DNA of 64,000 bases from an uncultured Ruminiclostridium sp. (GTDB lineage Bacteria; Bacillota; Clostridia; Oscillospirales; Ruminococcaceae): assembly GCA_934490165.1 (NCBI GenBank), contig CAKSTB010000015.1, positions 1-64,000 of the forward strand, read 5' to 3'. Shown piece by piece: positions 33,488-43,044 of the stretch (position 1 is its first letter; each line of letters opens with the position of its first letter). A program made the position numbers and the translations under genes. Under the pieces are notes generated by a model. It saw only the letters and a program-made list of their open reading frames with translations, was not told the DNA's origin and ran no database searches.

Positions 33488-34435
33488 ATGAGCGTAAAGG
33501 TATATATTGACGGTCAGGAAGGAACGACCGGACTTAAGATCCTTGAACGTTTCAAGGATAGAAACGACATTGAAATAATGAAGATAGATGAGGACAAGAG
33601 AAAGGATAACGATGAGCGTAAGAAGTTCATCTGCTCGTCCGATTTCACTTTCCTTTGCTTACCCGATGCCGCCGCAAGAGAGGCTGTCGAGCTTGCAAAG
33701 GGCAGTAACGTCCGTATTATAGATGCGTCTACGGCGCACCGTACAAATCCCGACTGGGCATACGGTTTTCCTGAGCTTTCTAAGGAGCACAGGGAAAAGA
33801 TAGCGTCTTCATCGAGAGTGGCTGTTCCCGGCTGCTACGCAAGCGGTTTTATATCGCTTGTATATCCGCTTGTGAAGGCAGGCATCATGCCGAGCGATTA
33901 TCCCGTAGTCGCTCATGCGGTATCAGGCTACAGCGGAGCGGGAAAGAAAGCTATCGCAGTGTACGAGAGTGACGAAAAGCCCGAAGAGTTCTACAGCCCC
34001 AGACAGTATGCACTCCCTCAGGAGCACAAGCACTTACCCGAAATGATGAAGATAAGCGGACTTGACTACAAGCCTGTGTTCAATCCTCTGATATGCGACT
34101 ATTTCAGCGGTATGGTCGTTACTGTCCCCGTACTGACAAGACTTCTGCCGAAAAAGTACACACTTGCCGATATCCATAAGGCTTTCTGCGAGCATTATGC
34201 AGACGCAAATCTTGTCAAGGTAATGCCTGTTATGGGCGAGGGCGTTCTCGAAAACGGCTTCCTTGCCGCAAACACATTATCGGGCAAGAACAATATGGAG
34301 ATATTCGTATGCGGAAACGATGAGCGCGTAGTGCTTTGCTCAAGACTTGACAACTTAGGCAAGGGCGCAAGCGGTGCGGCTGTACAGTGCCTTAACATAA
34401 TGATGGGTATTGACGAAACGACCGGTCTTGTATAA
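33488..34435 (+). CDS. argC: N-acetyl-gamma-glutamyl-phosphate reductase (short type)
   Basis: A 315-residue enzyme that reduces N-acetylglutamyl phosphate with NADPH. The dinucleotide loop is VYIDGQEGTTGLKILE, the catalytic Cys is in VAVPGCYASGF (about residue 116), and HAVSGYSGAGK follows. The GQEGTTGL form and length of about 315 match the short argC class rather than the longer one common in Firmicutes. AGAGGTG precedes the ATG. Confidence 0.92.
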   Translation: MSVKVYIDGQEGTTGLKILERFKDRNDIEIMKIDEDKRKDNDERKKFICSSDFTFLCLPDAAAREAVELAKGSNVRIIDASTAHRTNPDWAYGFPELSKEHREKIASSSRVAVPGCYASGFISLVYPLVKAGIMPSDYPVVAHAVSGYSGAGKKAIAVYESDEKPEEFYSPRQYALPQEHKHLPEMMKISGLDYKPVFNPLICDYFSGMVVTVPVLTRLLPKKYTLADIHKAFCEHYADANLVKVMPVMGEGVLENGFLAANTLSGKNNMEIFVCGNDERVVLCSRLDNLGKGASGAAVQCLNIMMGIDETTGLV

Positions 34436-34452
34436 TAAGTGAGGTAATAACA

Positions 34453-35685
34453 ATGGTTGAATTTGATAATTATAAATTAGTGGATAAGGGCGTATGCGCC
34501 GCAAAGGGCTTCAAGGCGGGTGGTATAAACGTTGGTATAAAGCCCGGCTCAAAAAAGCGTGACCTTGCAGTGATAAGCTGTGATACAAAGTGCACGGCGG
34601 CGGCAATTTACACACAGAACAAGGTCAAGGGTGCGCCGATCATCGTAACAAAGGAGCATCTTAAAAACGGCATTGCCCAGGCGGTTATCGTAAACAGCGG
34701 CAACGCAAATACCTGTAACTCAAACGGTATTGAGATCGCCGAGCAGATGTGCGAACTTTGCGCAAACGAGCTCGGTATTGATAAGAACGATATGATAGTA
34801 GGCTCTACAGGCGTTATCGGACAGAAGCTGTCGATAGACCCTGTAAAGAACAACATAAAGACTCTCGTTGACAGTATCAGCGAGGACGGAAGCTCACTTG
34901 CGTGCGAGGCTATAATGACGACCGATACACGCAAAAAAGAGCTTGCGGTCGAATTTACTCTTGACGGTAAGACCTGTCATATCGGCGGTATCAGCAAGGG
35001 TAGCGGTATGATAAATCCCAATATGGCTACAATGCTCGCTTTTATCACGACCGATGTAAAGATAAACGCGGAGCTTCTGCACAAAGCACTGAAAAGAACC
35101 GCCGATATCACTTACAATATGGTAAGCGTTGACGGCGATACATCTACAAACGATACGCTGTGCATTATGGCATCGGGTCTTGCGGGCAATAAGGAGATAA
35201 CGGCAGAGGACAAGGATTATGAGGTGTTCATAAACGGTCTTTACGCTGTAATGATGAACCTTGCAAGAGAAACCGCCCGTGACGGCGAGGGCGCAACAAA
35301 GCTTATGGAATGCGTTGTTGACCACGCACCTACAGAAGCCGTTGCAAAGAGCGTTGCGCTGTCGGTCATCAACAGCAGTCTTTTAAAGGCGGCTATCTTT
35401 GCGGCAGATGCCAACTGGGGACGTATCCTCTGCGCCATAGGCTATGCCGAGGGCGACTTTGATATTTCAAAGGTCGAGGTCGTTCTGTCATCGTCAAAGG
35501 GCAGTGTAAAGGTTTGTGAGAACGGCGCAGGCGTTGACTTCTCAGAGGACGAAGCGTTCAAGATACTGTCCGAAGATGAAATTGTTATCAGAATAGATAT
35601 GCACGACGGTGCGGATAAGTCGGTAGCATGGGGTTGCGACCTGACTTATGAATATGTAAAGATAAACGCAGAATACAGAAGCTGA
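34453..35685 (+). CDS. argJ: Glutamate N-acetyltransferase / ornithine acetyltransferase
   Basis: A 410-residue autoprocessing enzyme that moves the acetyl group from acetylornithine to glutamate, recycling it. The cleavage site is in the conserved segment GMINPNMATMLAF, where Thr (near residue 190) becomes the N-terminal nucleophile of the beta chain. The early motif GFKAGGINVGIKPGSKKRDL and the late NWGRILCAIGYA are also typical. GAGGTAA precedes the ATG. Confidence 0.95.
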   Translation: MVEFDNYKLVDKGVCAAKGFKAGGINVGIKPGSKKRDLAVISCDTKCTAAAIYTQNKVKGAPIIVTKEHLKNGIAQAVIVNSGNANTCNSNGIEIAEQMCELCANELGIDKNDMIVGSTGVIGQKLSIDPVKNNIKTLVDSISEDGSSLACEAIMTTDTRKKELAVEFTLDGKTCHIGGISKGSGMINPNMATMLAFITTDVKINAELLHKALKRTADITYNMVSVDGDTSTNDTLCIMASGLAGNKEITAEDKDYEVFINGLYAVMMNLARETARDGEGATKLMECVVDHAPTEAVAKSVALSVINSSLLKAAIFAADANWGRILCAIGYAEGDFDISKVEVVLSSSKGSVKVCENGAGVDFSEDEAFKILSEDEIVIRIDMHDGADKSVAWGCDLTYEYVKINAEYRS

Positions 35686-35705
35686 CACCGAAAGGACAAA
35701 AGAAA

Positions 35706-36557
35706 ATGGAACTTGAAAACGAAAAGAGAGCCGGTATATTAAGTGACGCTCTTCCTTATATACAGCAGTATTCAAACAAGGTCGTAGTGGTAAAGTACGG
35801 CGGTAACGCAATGACAAACGACAAGCTGAAGCAGGCGGTTATGTCAGACCTCGTTCTGCTGTCGCTTTGCGGCATCAAGATAGTACTTGTACACGGCGGC
35901 GGACCTGAGATAAACGCAATGCTGAAAAAGATCGGCAAGGAGAGCAAGTTCGTAAACGGACTGCGCTATACCGATGAAGAAACGATAAACATCGTTCAGA
36001 TGGTGCTTTGCGGTAAGGTCAACAAGGATCTTGTCGATCTGCTCTACAGCCACAAGGGCAGGGCGGTAGGTCTTTGCGGACTTGACGATCATATGATCGA
36101 AGCCGAGCAGCTTGACCCGGATCTCGGGCTTGTAGGCGAGATCACGCAGGTAAACGTAAGCCTTATAAACGATGTTCTTGAAAAGGGCTATATCCCTGTA
36201 ATCTCAACTGTTGCGGCAGGCAAGGACGGAACTGTATATAATATCAATGCGGATACGGCGGCGGCAAGAATTGCGGCTGAGATGAAGGCTGAAAACCTTA
36301 TTCTTATGACCGATATCAAGGGACTGCTTGAAGACAAGGACGACGACACCACACTTATACATACTGTCGGTGTTTCGGAAGTGCCTTATCTCAAAAAGCA
36401 AGGCATAATCTCAGGTGGTATGATACCTAAGATAGATTGCTGTGTCGAGGCTGTCCGAAGAGGTGTAAAGAAAGCAAATATCATTGACGGAAGAATACCT
36501 CATTCAATTCTTATAGAACTGCTTACAAACGAGGGCGCAGGTACGATGATCATCTGA
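35706..36557 (+). CDS. argB: N-acetylglutamate kinase
   Basis: A 283-residue amino-acid kinase. The phosphate-binding segment VVKYGGNAM (about residues 28-36), the glycine loop VLVHGGGPEINAML and the late loop GGMIPKIDCCVEAV are present. It phosphorylates N-acetylglutamate and is the usual point of arginine feedback inhibition. AAAGGAC precedes the ATG, 20 bases after argJ. Confidence 0.96.
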   Translation: MELENEKRAGILSDALPYIQQYSNKVVVVKYGGNAMTNDKLKQAVMSDLVLLSLCGIKIVLVHGGGPEINAMLKKIGKESKFVNGLRYTDEETINIVQMVLCGKVNKDLVDLLYSHKGRAVGLCGLDDHMIEAEQLDPDLGLVGEITQVNVSLINDVLEKGYIPVISTVAAGKDGTVYNINADTAAARIAAEMKAENLILMTDIKGLLEDKDDDTTLIHTVGVSEVPYLKKQGIISGGMIPKIDCCVEAVRRGVKKANIIDGRIPHSILIELLTNEGAGTMII

Positions 36558-36586
36558 CAAAATGACGTAAGCGGAAAGGACAGATC

Positions 36587-37750
36587 ATGAATACTATAGA
36601 CAAATTCAACTCGCATATAATGGGTTCATACGGCAGACTGAACGTTGTGCTCGACAAGGGCGAGGACGACAGGGCTGTTGATGAAAACGGCAAGACATAT
36701 ATAGATTTCGGTAGCGGTATCGGTACAAATTCGCTCGGCTACTGCAACAAGGAGTGGGCTGACGCTGTGTGCAATCAGGTACGCAGTATACAGCATACCT
36801 CAAATTACTACTATACAAAGGTGCAGGCTGAGTTCGCCGAGAGATTGTCGGAAGCTACAGGCATGAAAAATATGTTCCTTTGCAACAGCGGTGCGGAAGC
36901 CAACGAATGTGCCATAAAGATAGCAAGAAAGTACAGCTTCGACAAGTACGGCAAGGGCAGACACAACATAATCACCCTTGTAAATTCATTCCACGGCAGA
37001 ACGCTCTGCACACTGTCGGCAACAGGACAGGACGTATTCCACAACTATTTCTTCCCGTTTGTTGACGGATTTATAAACGTTGAAGCAAACAACATAGAAG
37101 ACCTTAAGGCAAAGCTTGACGATACGGTATGCGCCGTAATGTTCGAGTACATACAGGGCGAGGGCGGCGTTGTACCGCTAGAGCAGAAGTTCGTGGACGC
37201 TATATTTGAGCTTTGCGCCGAGCGTGACGTGCTGACGATTTCCGATGAAGTACAGACGGGTGTCGGCAGAACCGGCAAATTCCTTGCAGGCGACAATTTC
37301 GGCAAGAAAGCCGATATAATCACTCTTGCCAAGGGTATTGCAGGGGGTATCCCGATGGGCGCATGCCTTAGCGGTGAAAAGTGCGCGAATGTACTTACTC
37401 CCGGTACGCATGGCTCAACATTCGGTGGAAATCCTATCGCTTGTGCGGGTGCTATTGAGGTGCTTAAAAAAGCGGCAGACCCGATCTTCTTATCTCAGGT
37501 CGCCGACAAGGGCAAGTACATAGCCGAAAAGCTGAATGCTATCCCCGAGGTAGAATCCGTTACCGGTATGGGTCTTATGATAGGCGTAAAGCTTAAGACC
37601 AAGAACGCTAAGGATATACTGAATGCCGCTCTTGAAAACGGACTGCTTATCCTTACGGCAAAGGAAAAGGTAAGACTTCTCCCTCCGCTGACTATCTCAT
37701 ATGAAGATATCGACAAGGGACTTGAAATACTTACGGAGCTTTTAAAATAA
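36587..37750 (+). CDS. argD: Acetylornithine aminotransferase
   Basis: A 387-residue class III PLP aminotransferase. CNSGAEANECAIKIAR, SFHGRTLCTLSATG, ISDEVQTGVGRTG and the PLP-lysine segment ITLAKGIAGGIPMGA (near residue 245) are all typical. It converts N-acetylglutamate semialdehyde to N-acetylornithine using glutamate. AAAGGAC precedes the ATG. Confidence 0.95.
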   Translation: MNTIDKFNSHIMGSYGRLNVVLDKGEDDRAVDENGKTYIDFGSGIGTNSLGYCNKEWADAVCNQVRSIQHTSNYYYTKVQAEFAERLSEATGMKNMFLCNSGAEANECAIKIARKYSFDKYGKGRHNIITLVNSFHGRTLCTLSATGQDVFHNYFFPFVDGFINVEANNIEDLKAKLDDTVCAVMFEYIQGEGGVVPLEQKFVDAIFELCAERDVLTISDEVQTGVGRTGKFLAGDNFGKKADIITLAKGIAGGIPMGACLSGEKCANVLTPGTHGSTFGGNPIACAGAIEVLKKAADPIFLSQVADKGKYIAEKLNAIPEVESVTGMGLMIGVKLKTKNAKDILNAALENGLLILTAKEKVRLLPPLTISYEDIDKGLEILTELLK

Positions 37751-37781
37751 AATATAAATGAAACACTGAAAGGAAAGAATT

Positions 37782-38693
37782 ATGAAACACTTACTTAAGA
37801 TGATGGATCTCAGCACAGAGGAGATCATAGAGATACTCAATCTCGCAGACCAGCTCAAGTATGAGCTTAAGCACGGCATTCCCCACGACCACTTAAAGGG
37901 CAAAACGCTCGGTATGATCTTCCGCAAGGCTTCTACAAGAACAAGAGTTTCTTTTGAAACAGGTATGTATCAGCTCGGCGGTAACCCTCTTTATCTTTCT
38001 GCAAGCGATATGCAGATAGGCAGAGGCGAGCCTATCCAGGATACTGCAAGAGTTCTTTCACGTTACATTGACGGTATCATGATAAGAACTTTTGATCAGG
38101 CAGAAGTTGAAAATCTTGCAGAATACGGCAATATTCCGATAATCAACGGTCTTACCGACCTTTCGCACCCCTGCCAGGTACTTGCAGACCTTATGACTAT
38201 CCGTGAGTACAAGGGCAAGCTTGACGGCTTAAAGATGTGCTACATAGGCGACGGCAACAATATGGCAAACTCACTTATCGTAGGCGGCTTAAAGACAGGT
38301 ATGAGCGTATCTGTTGCCTGCCCCGAAAACTATCACCCCGCCGCTACAACTCTCGCATTTGCAGAGAAGTATGACTGCTTTGAGCTGACAGACGACCCGA
38401 TAAAGGCCGCAAAGGACGCAGATGTTATCTTCACTGACGTATGGGCATCTATGGGTCAGGAGGGCGAAGCCGAGATCAGAAAGAAAGCATTTAAGGGCTT
38501 CCAGATAAACGATGAGGTTATGGCTGTTGCAAAGCCCGACGCTATGGTTCAGCACTGCCTGCCTGCGCACAGAGAAGAAGAGATCACAGCCAAGGTATTT
38601 GAAGAGCACGCAAACGAGATCTTTGACGAGGCTGAAAACAGACTTCATGCGCAGAAGGCAGTTATGGTACTGCTGATGGGCAACAAGGACTGA
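37782..38693 (+). CDS. argF: Ornithine carbamoyltransferase
   Basis: A 303-residue enzyme that makes citrulline from ornithine and carbamoyl phosphate. The carbamoyl-phosphate loop STRTR is at residues 51-55, the second motif is LTDLSHPCQVLAD (about 128-138), and the ornithine-binding HCLPAHR is near 260. It closes the arginine cluster, and a hairpin terminator follows. Confidence 0.96.
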   Translation: MKHLLKMMDLSTEEIIEILNLADQLKYELKHGIPHDHLKGKTLGMIFRKASTRTRVSFETGMYQLGGNPLYLSASDMQIGRGEPIQDTARVLSRYIDGIMIRTFDQAEVENLAEYGNIPIINGLTDLSHPCQVLADLMTIREYKGKLDGLKMCYIGDGNNMANSLIVGGLKTGMSVSVACPENYHPAATTLAFAEKYDCFELTDDPIKAAKDADVIFTDVWASMGQEGEAEIRKKAFKGFQINDEVMAVAKPDAMVQHCLPAHREEEITAKVFEEHANEIFDEAENRLHAQKAVMVLLMGNKD

Positions 38694-38723
38694 TATATTC
38701 AGGCTTATTAACAGAATATATGG

Positions 38724-38753
38724 TACGGAGCAACGCTGAAATGTTGCTCCGTA
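38724..38753 (+). terminator. Terminator of the arginine cluster
   Basis: Perfect 11-bp stem TACGGAGCAAC/GTTGCTCCGTA with an 8-base loop, 31 bases past argF. The T-run is short (TTCGTGT). Confidence 0.65.
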
Positions 38754-38777
38754 TTCGTGTAATATGGGAGAATAGTC

Positions 38778-39944
38778 ATGACTAATCTGCTTATAAAACT
38801 CTTTATAAAAGACAGTAAAAATACTTCCGATCCTGCCGTCAGAAAATGTTATGGGTATCTCGGAGCATTTACCGGTATCGTACTTAACATACTTTTGTTT
38901 CTCGGCAAGCTTATTGCGGGTATGTTATCGGGCGGTATTTCCGTAATTGCAGACGCATTCAATAACCTGTCCGATGCCGGCTCGTCAATAATGACATTTG
39001 TCGGCTTTAAAATGGCAGGAATGCCCGCCGACAGCGAGCACCCCTACGGTCACGGCAGAATGGAATATGTTTCGGGTATAATAATTTCTTTTATTATAAT
39101 GATGATGGGCTTTGAGCTCGGTAAAAGCTCGGTCGAAAAAATCTTCTCGCCCGAAAAGTCGGAATTCAGCATACTTGCTGTATCGGTGCTTGGAGCGTCG
39201 CTTCTTGTGAAGCTGTGGATGGCGCTGTTCAATACAAAGCTCGGAAAGAAGATAGACAGCAACACGATGAAAGCCGCGGCGGCAGACTCTCTGTCGGACT
39301 GCATTTCTACCTCGGTCGTTATAATTTGTATGTTCATTCAGCTGTTGTCAGGCGTTGAGCTTGACGCATATGCAGGTATCGTTGTTGCGCTGTTTATCCT
39401 TTACACAGGCTTCAACACATTCAAGGAAAGCCTTACCCCATTGCTTGGCACAAAGCCCAAAAAGGAGCTCGTGGACGAGATCGAAAGCACTGTAATGAGC
39501 TATGACGGTATAGTCGGCGTACATGACCTTATGGTGCATGATTACGGTGTAGGCAGAATGGTGATCTCGCTCCATGCCGAAATAAGCAGTAAAACAGATA
39601 TAATGCTTGCACATGAGCTTATTGACCTTATTGAGGACGATCTGCGTGAAAAGTACAGGTGCAGTGTTACCATTCATATGGATCCTGTTGTAGTGAATGA
39701 TAATAAGGTCGAAGAAGTGAAAAAGGTAGTTCTTGATATAATAAAAAATATCGACAGCTGTCTTACGATCCATGATTTCAGAATTACAGACGGTGTGTCG
39801 CGAATTAACGTCATATTCGATCTGGTAACGCCTTTCGGCTTCAGATATAAGGACGGCGAGCTTTCTGCTATGGTAAGAGAACAGATAGCCGAAAAGGACG
39901 GCAGGCTGAATGCAGTCATTACCGTTGAACGTTCAATGTGTTGA
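38778..39944 (+). CDS. Cation diffusion facilitator family transporter
   Basis: A 388-residue metal/proton antiporter. The membrane half has about six segments with the metal-site motifs ADAFNNLSDAGS in segment 2, HPYGHGRMEYVSG in the loop, and AAADSLSDCIS in segment 5. Segment 5 uses Asp-x3-Asp rather than the His-x3-Asp of zinc-specific members, which favours Fe, Mn or a broad range. The C-terminal half (from about residue 220) includes the usual ferredoxin-like cytoplasmic domain and one extra segment of similar size (VNDNKVEEVKKVV onwards). Longer than the usual ~300 residues. Confidence 0.9.
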   Translation: MTNLLIKLFIKDSKNTSDPAVRKCYGYLGAFTGIVLNILLFLGKLIAGMLSGGISVIADAFNNLSDAGSSIMTFVGFKMAGMPADSEHPYGHGRMEYVSGIIISFIIMMMGFELGKSSVEKIFSPEKSEFSILAVSVLGASLLVKLWMALFNTKLGKKIDSNTMKAAAADSLSDCISTSVVIICMFIQLLSGVELDAYAGIVVALFILYTGFNTFKESLTPLLGTKPKKELVDEIESTVMSYDGIVGVHDLMVHDYGVGRMVISLHAEISSKTDIMLAHELIDLIEDDLREKYRCSVTIHMDPVVVNDNKVEEVKKVVLDIIKNIDSCLTIHDFRITDGVSRINVIFDLVTPFGFRYKDGELSAMVREQIAEKDGRLNAVITVERSMC

Positions 39945-39951
39945 TAAATTT

Positions 39952-39985
39952 GCGGTGCACAAGGTATAGTTACCCTGTGCGCCGC
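39952..39985 (+). terminator. Hairpin at the left border of MITE-like copy A
   Basis: GCGGTGCACA pairs with TGTGCGCCGC (one mismatch) with an inner GGTA/TACC stem. It is probably the transporter gene's terminator. Nearly the same hairpin recurs at 40233-40262 on the other side of the repeat. Confidence 0.6.
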
Positions 39986-40230
39986 AGACTGTCGAAAAAC
40001 CTATAACGTTATTAAAAAATGGGATGTCGAGTATTGCTTGCTCTGCTGGTTTTGCATCGTGCAAAACTTTTGGCAAGCAACCAAAGCATCCTTGCTTTGG
40101 GGCGTAGCCCCCAACAGGGACTAGGGGCGGTAGCCCCAGTAATATAGCCCATTTCCGGGGGAAAGGGGTTTGGGGATAGGGATTGAGAATTTACTCTATT
40201 TTATTAAAAATAGACTATTTCTACAAACTG
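39985..40230. mobile_element. MITE-like repeat, copy A
   Basis: A non-coding element of about 246 bp. Left end CAGACTGTCGAAAAAC and right end TTTCTACAAACTG form imperfect terminal inverted repeats. The middle shares ACAGGGACTAGGGGCGGTAG and AAAGGGGTTTGGGG with copy B at 52272-52515. Near-duplicate hairpins flank it on both sides (39952 and 40233). A nested hairpin module occupies 40034-40080. No protein is encoded. Transposition in trans by an unseen transposase is inference. Confidence 0.75.
40034..40080. repeat. Nested hairpin module in copy A
   Basis: Outer stem TTGCTTGC/GCAAGCAA (40034-40041 with 40073-40080), inner stem GTTTTGC/GCAAAAC (40049-40055 with 40061-40067), loop ATCGT. A further GGATG/CATCC pair (40022-40026 with 40087-40091) encloses it. 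The same architecture with different stem sequences occurs in copy B in reverse orientation. Confidence 0.7.
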
Positions 40231-40232
40231 CG

Positions 40233-40262
40233 GGCGCACAAGGTATAATTACTCTGTGCGCC
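40233..40262. repeat. Hairpin at the right border of MITE-like copy A
   Basis: GGCGCACA pairs with TGTGCGCC. Apart from a few changes it repeats the hairpin at 39952-39985, as expected for a duplicated target. Confidence 0.65.
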
Positions 40263-40280
40263 GTTCTTTAATATAAAAAG

Positions 40281-40309
40281 TTGACTTGACACGGATTTTG
40301 TGATAAAAT
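40281..40309 (+). promoter_or_regulatory. Promoter of the tmk gene run
   Basis: TTGACT (40281-40286) and TAAAAT (40304-40309) with 17 bases between them and a TG one base before the -10. It lies just outside copy A's right hairpin. Confidence 0.65.
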
Positions 40310-40341
40310 AAATCTAAACTATATAATGAGAGAGTGTTTGT

Positions 40342-41010
40342 ATGAACGGCGATAACGAAAAATGCGGAAAACTGTTTGTTATAGAAGGACTTGACGGTTG
40401 CGGCAAAAGCACACAGCTTGAAATGCTGAAAGCAAAAGCCGCTGATGATATCCGTTTTATCAGCTTCCCGAATTATAACAGCGCAAGCGGTGAGATAATC
40501 AAGGACTATCTCAGCGGCAAATTCAGCGAGGAAGACGGCAGGACAGGAGCGTATACCGCAGGCAGTTTTTATGCGATCGACCGCTATATCAGCTACAAGA
40601 CCGACTGGGAAAAGGATCACAAGTCGGGAAAAACTATAATCGCCGCACGCTACACCTCGTCAAATGCGATATATCAGATGGCAAAGCTTGAAAAGTCACA
40701 TTGGGACGAATACCTTTCGTGGCTTGAAGATTACGAATACGACAAGTTCGCGATCCCTCGCCCCGAAAAGATAATATTCCTAGATATGCCGATAGAAGTA
40801 TCGCAGAAGCTCCTCAGTGCACGTTACGGCGGCAATGAGGCAAAGAAAGACATTCACGAAAGAAATATATCGTTTTTAAGAGCCTGCCGTGAGGCGGCAC
40901 TGTATACAGCCGAAAAGAAAGGCTGGCATATACTGCCGTGCTCGGACGGCGAAAAACCGTACAGCCCCGAAAAGATAAATAAAGAATTGTCTGAGCTGAT
41001 TTACGGATAA
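40342..41010 (+). CDS. tmk: Thymidylate kinase-like protein
   Basis: A 222-residue P-loop kinase. The nucleotide-binding loop is GLDGCGKST (residues 16-24), RFISFPNYNSASGEIIKDYL covers the substrate side, YAIDRYISY the DR(Y) motif, and ARYTSSNAIYQMAK the lid-proximal region. It should make dTDP from dTMP; the C-terminal third is slightly longer than in B. subtilis Tmk, so a related deoxynucleotide kinase role is possible. Five further genes follow in the same direction at short spacing. Confidence 0.82.
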   Translation: MNGDNEKCGKLFVIEGLDGCGKSTQLEMLKAKAADDIRFISFPNYNSASGEIIKDYLSGKFSEEDGRTGAYTAGSFYAIDRYISYKTDWEKDHKSGKTIIAARYTSSNAIYQMAKLEKSHWDEYLSWLEDYEYDKFAIPRPEKIIFLDMPIEVSQKLLSARYGGNEAKKDIHERNISFLRACREAALYTAEKKGWHILPCSDGEKPYSPEKINKELSELIYG

Positions 41011-41034
41011 CAGGCAAAAGTAAGGTAATATAAA

Positions 41035-41919
41035 GTGTTGGAATTAAAGAAAATAGAACTCAGCGACAAGCAGTGGATAGACCCGTTGCTTAAATTGTCC
41101 GACTACAGAGGCTGTGAGTACAACTTCACAAATAACTATGTGTGGAGCAATATTTACGGTATAACCGTAGGACGTTTTCAGGACTATTATGTATCAAAGC
41201 ACGGAAACGAGTTTGTATTCCCCGCAGGTAAGGGCGATACAGACGCACTGCTGTCCGAACTTAAAAACTACTGCGACAGTATGGGTATACCGTTCAAATT
41301 CTGTAGCATGGATATAAAGGATAAGCTGATGCTTGAAGAGCGTTATCCCGGTATGTTCACATTTGATACGACCGAGGATCTGTACGACTATGTATACGAG
41401 TCACAGTCACTTGCAACGCTCAGCGGTAAGAAGCTTCATTCAAAGCGCAATTATATCAACCGTTTCAAGTTGCTAGACTGGAGCTTTGAGGATATCACCC
41501 CTGAAAACATTGACGAATGCAAGCAGATGAGCCTTGAATGGTGTAAGCGCAACAACTGCGATGAAGACGAGGAAAAGTCCGAGGAGATGTGCGCAGTCGG
41601 AACAGGACTGGAGCATTTCTTTGAGCTTGGACTTGTCGGCGGAATTTTAAGAGTCGAGGGCAAGATACAGGCGTTTTCATACGGCGAACAGCAAAACAGC
41701 GATACATTTGTGACCCATGTTGAAAAAGCGTTCACCGATTATGACGGAACGTACCCGATGATAAACTATATGATGGCAAACAGGTTCTGTAAAGAACTTA
41801 AATATATAAACAGGGAAGAGGATATGGGCGAAGAAAATCTCCGCAAGGCGAAGAGGTCATACCACCCGTGTTTTATGGTAGAGAAGTTCAGCGCAGTATA
41901 TAACGCTGAGAAAGGATAA
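41035..41919 (+). CDS. DUF2156 (GNAT-fold) protein
   Basis: A 294-residue protein of the DUF2156 family, related to the catalytic part of phosphatidylglycerol lysyltransferase but without membrane segments. Typical segments are YRGCEYNFTNNYVWSNIYG, LHSKRNYINRF, ELGLVGGILRVEGKIQAFSY and INREEDMGEENLRKAKRSYHP. A GTG start with AAGGTAA upstream is used. The family probably transfers acyl or aminoacyl groups; the target is unknown. Confidence 0.85.
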   Translation: MLELKKIELSDKQWIDPLLKLSDYRGCEYNFTNNYVWSNIYGITVGRFQDYYVSKHGNEFVFPAGKGDTDALLSELKNYCDSMGIPFKFCSMDIKDKLMLEERYPGMFTFDTTEDLYDYVYESQSLATLSGKKLHSKRNYINRFKLLDWSFEDITPENIDECKQMSLEWCKRNNCDEDEEKSEEMCAVGTGLEHFFELGLVGGILRVEGKIQAFSYGEQQNSDTFVTHVEKAFTDYDGTYPMINYMMANRFCKELKYINREEDMGEENLRKAKRSYHPCFMVEKFSAVYNAEKG

Positions 41920-41923
41920 CAAG

Positions 41924-42466
41924 ATGATATACGCATTTTTAGCAGACGGATTTGAAGAAACCGAGGCGATAGCCCCGATCGACATTTTAAAGAGATTTGG
42001 CAAAGAAGTCGTTACCGTCGGAATAGGCGGCGGTAAGGTTACAGGCGCACACGGAATTACCGTTACAGCCGACATTACCGACAATGACGTTATTATGACC
42101 GATAAGGTCGAGATGATAGTGCTACCCGGCGGTATGCCCGGCACGCTTAATCTTGAAAAGAGCCCTGTCGTTCAGGCGGCTATAAAGTTCTGTGCCGACA
42201 ATAAAAAGGCGATAGGCGCGATCTGTGCCGCTCCCTCAATAATCGGCAAGCTCGGACTGCTCAGCGGCAAAAAGGCTACCTGCTTCCCCGGATTTGAACA
42301 GTTCCTTGAGGGCGCTATGTTCACGGGCGACCTTGTGAATATTGACGGTGATATCGTTACCGCAAGGGGTGCGGGCGCGGCTATAGAATTTGGGCTTGCA
42401 CTGGGCGCGTTGCTTTGCGGAGAGAAAAAGGCCGAGAAGATAGCTAAGGCTTTACAGTGCAGATAA
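41924..42466 (+). CDS. DJ-1/PfpI-family protein
   Basis: A 180-residue protein of the DJ-1 branch. The reactive Cys101 is in GAICAAPSIIGKLG, the early acidic residue in GFEETEAIAPIDIL, and VLPGGMPGT precedes the nucleophile helix. Members act on glyoxals or protect against oxidative and electrophile stress. Its 3' end overlaps the next gene by 10 bases. Confidence 0.9.
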   Translation: MIYAFLADGFEETEAIAPIDILKRFGKEVVTVGIGGGKVTGAHGITVTADITDNDVIMTDKVEMIVLPGGMPGTLNLEKSPVVQAAIKFCADNKKAIGAICAAPSIIGKLGLLSGKKATCFPGFEQFLEGAMFTGDLVNIDGDIVTARGAGAAIEFGLALGALLCGEKKAEKIAKALQCR

Positions 42467-43044
42467 CAGTAAACGAGCAGAAAAAACAGCTCAGAAAAGC
42501 TATGCTCCAAAAGCGAAAAGAGCTTAGTGACAGCGAAACGGCGGCAAAAAACTCCGCTATAACCGAGAAGCTGTTAAGCCTTGAAAAAATACAGTCGGCT
42601 GATTTAATATTACCGTTTGTTTCGGCAAAGGGTGAGGTCGGCACGAGAGAGCTTATAGCAAGGTGTCTTGACGCAGGAAAGACTGTTGCCGTACCGAGAT
42701 GTATCGACGGCAGTAATATGGAGTTTTGCGTGATACATACGTTTGACGACCTTGAAAAGGGTATGTACGGCATTGACGAGCCGAAGGAGTACTGCGAGGT
42801 AATAAAAGCCGAGGACGCTGAAAACAGCGTTCTGATAGTTCCCGCACTATGCTTTAACGCAAAGGGCTACAGACTGGGCTACGGAAAAGGCTATTATGAC
42901 AGGTTTATCAGCAGATACAAAGGATATACTGTCGGAGTGTGCTACAGCGAGTTTATAACCGATGATATACCGGTTGACGAGTACGACAGATGTGTCGATA
43001 TCGTCATTACAGAAAAACAGAAAGGAAACAAAGATGGAGAATAA
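42457..43044 (+). CDS. 5-formyltetrahydrofolate cyclo-ligase
   Basis: A 195-residue enzyme that converts 5-formyl-THF to 5,10-methenyl-THF with ATP. The N-terminal basic helix KKQLRKAMLQKRKELS, FVSAKGEVGT and the signature GYRLGYGKGYYDRFI are diagnostic. It uses a GTG start inside the end of the DJ-1 gene, and its end overlaps mltG by 11 bases, so the three are translationally linked. Confidence 0.92.
   Translation: MQITVNEQKKQLRKAMLQKRKELSDSETAAKNSAITEKLLSLEKIQSADLILPFVSAKGEVGTRELIARCLDAGKTVAVPRCIDGSNMEFCVIHTFDDLEKGMYGIDEPKEYCEVIKAEDAENSVLIVPALCFNAKGYRLGYGKGYYDRFISRYKGYTVGVCYSEFITDDIPVDEYDRCVDIVITEKQKGNKDGE

Noticed and set aside
42962..43033. Upstream extension of the mltG frame by 24 codons
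   Set aside because: It overlaps the 5-formyl-THF cyclo-ligase gene and the AAAGGAAAC site fits ATG 43034.
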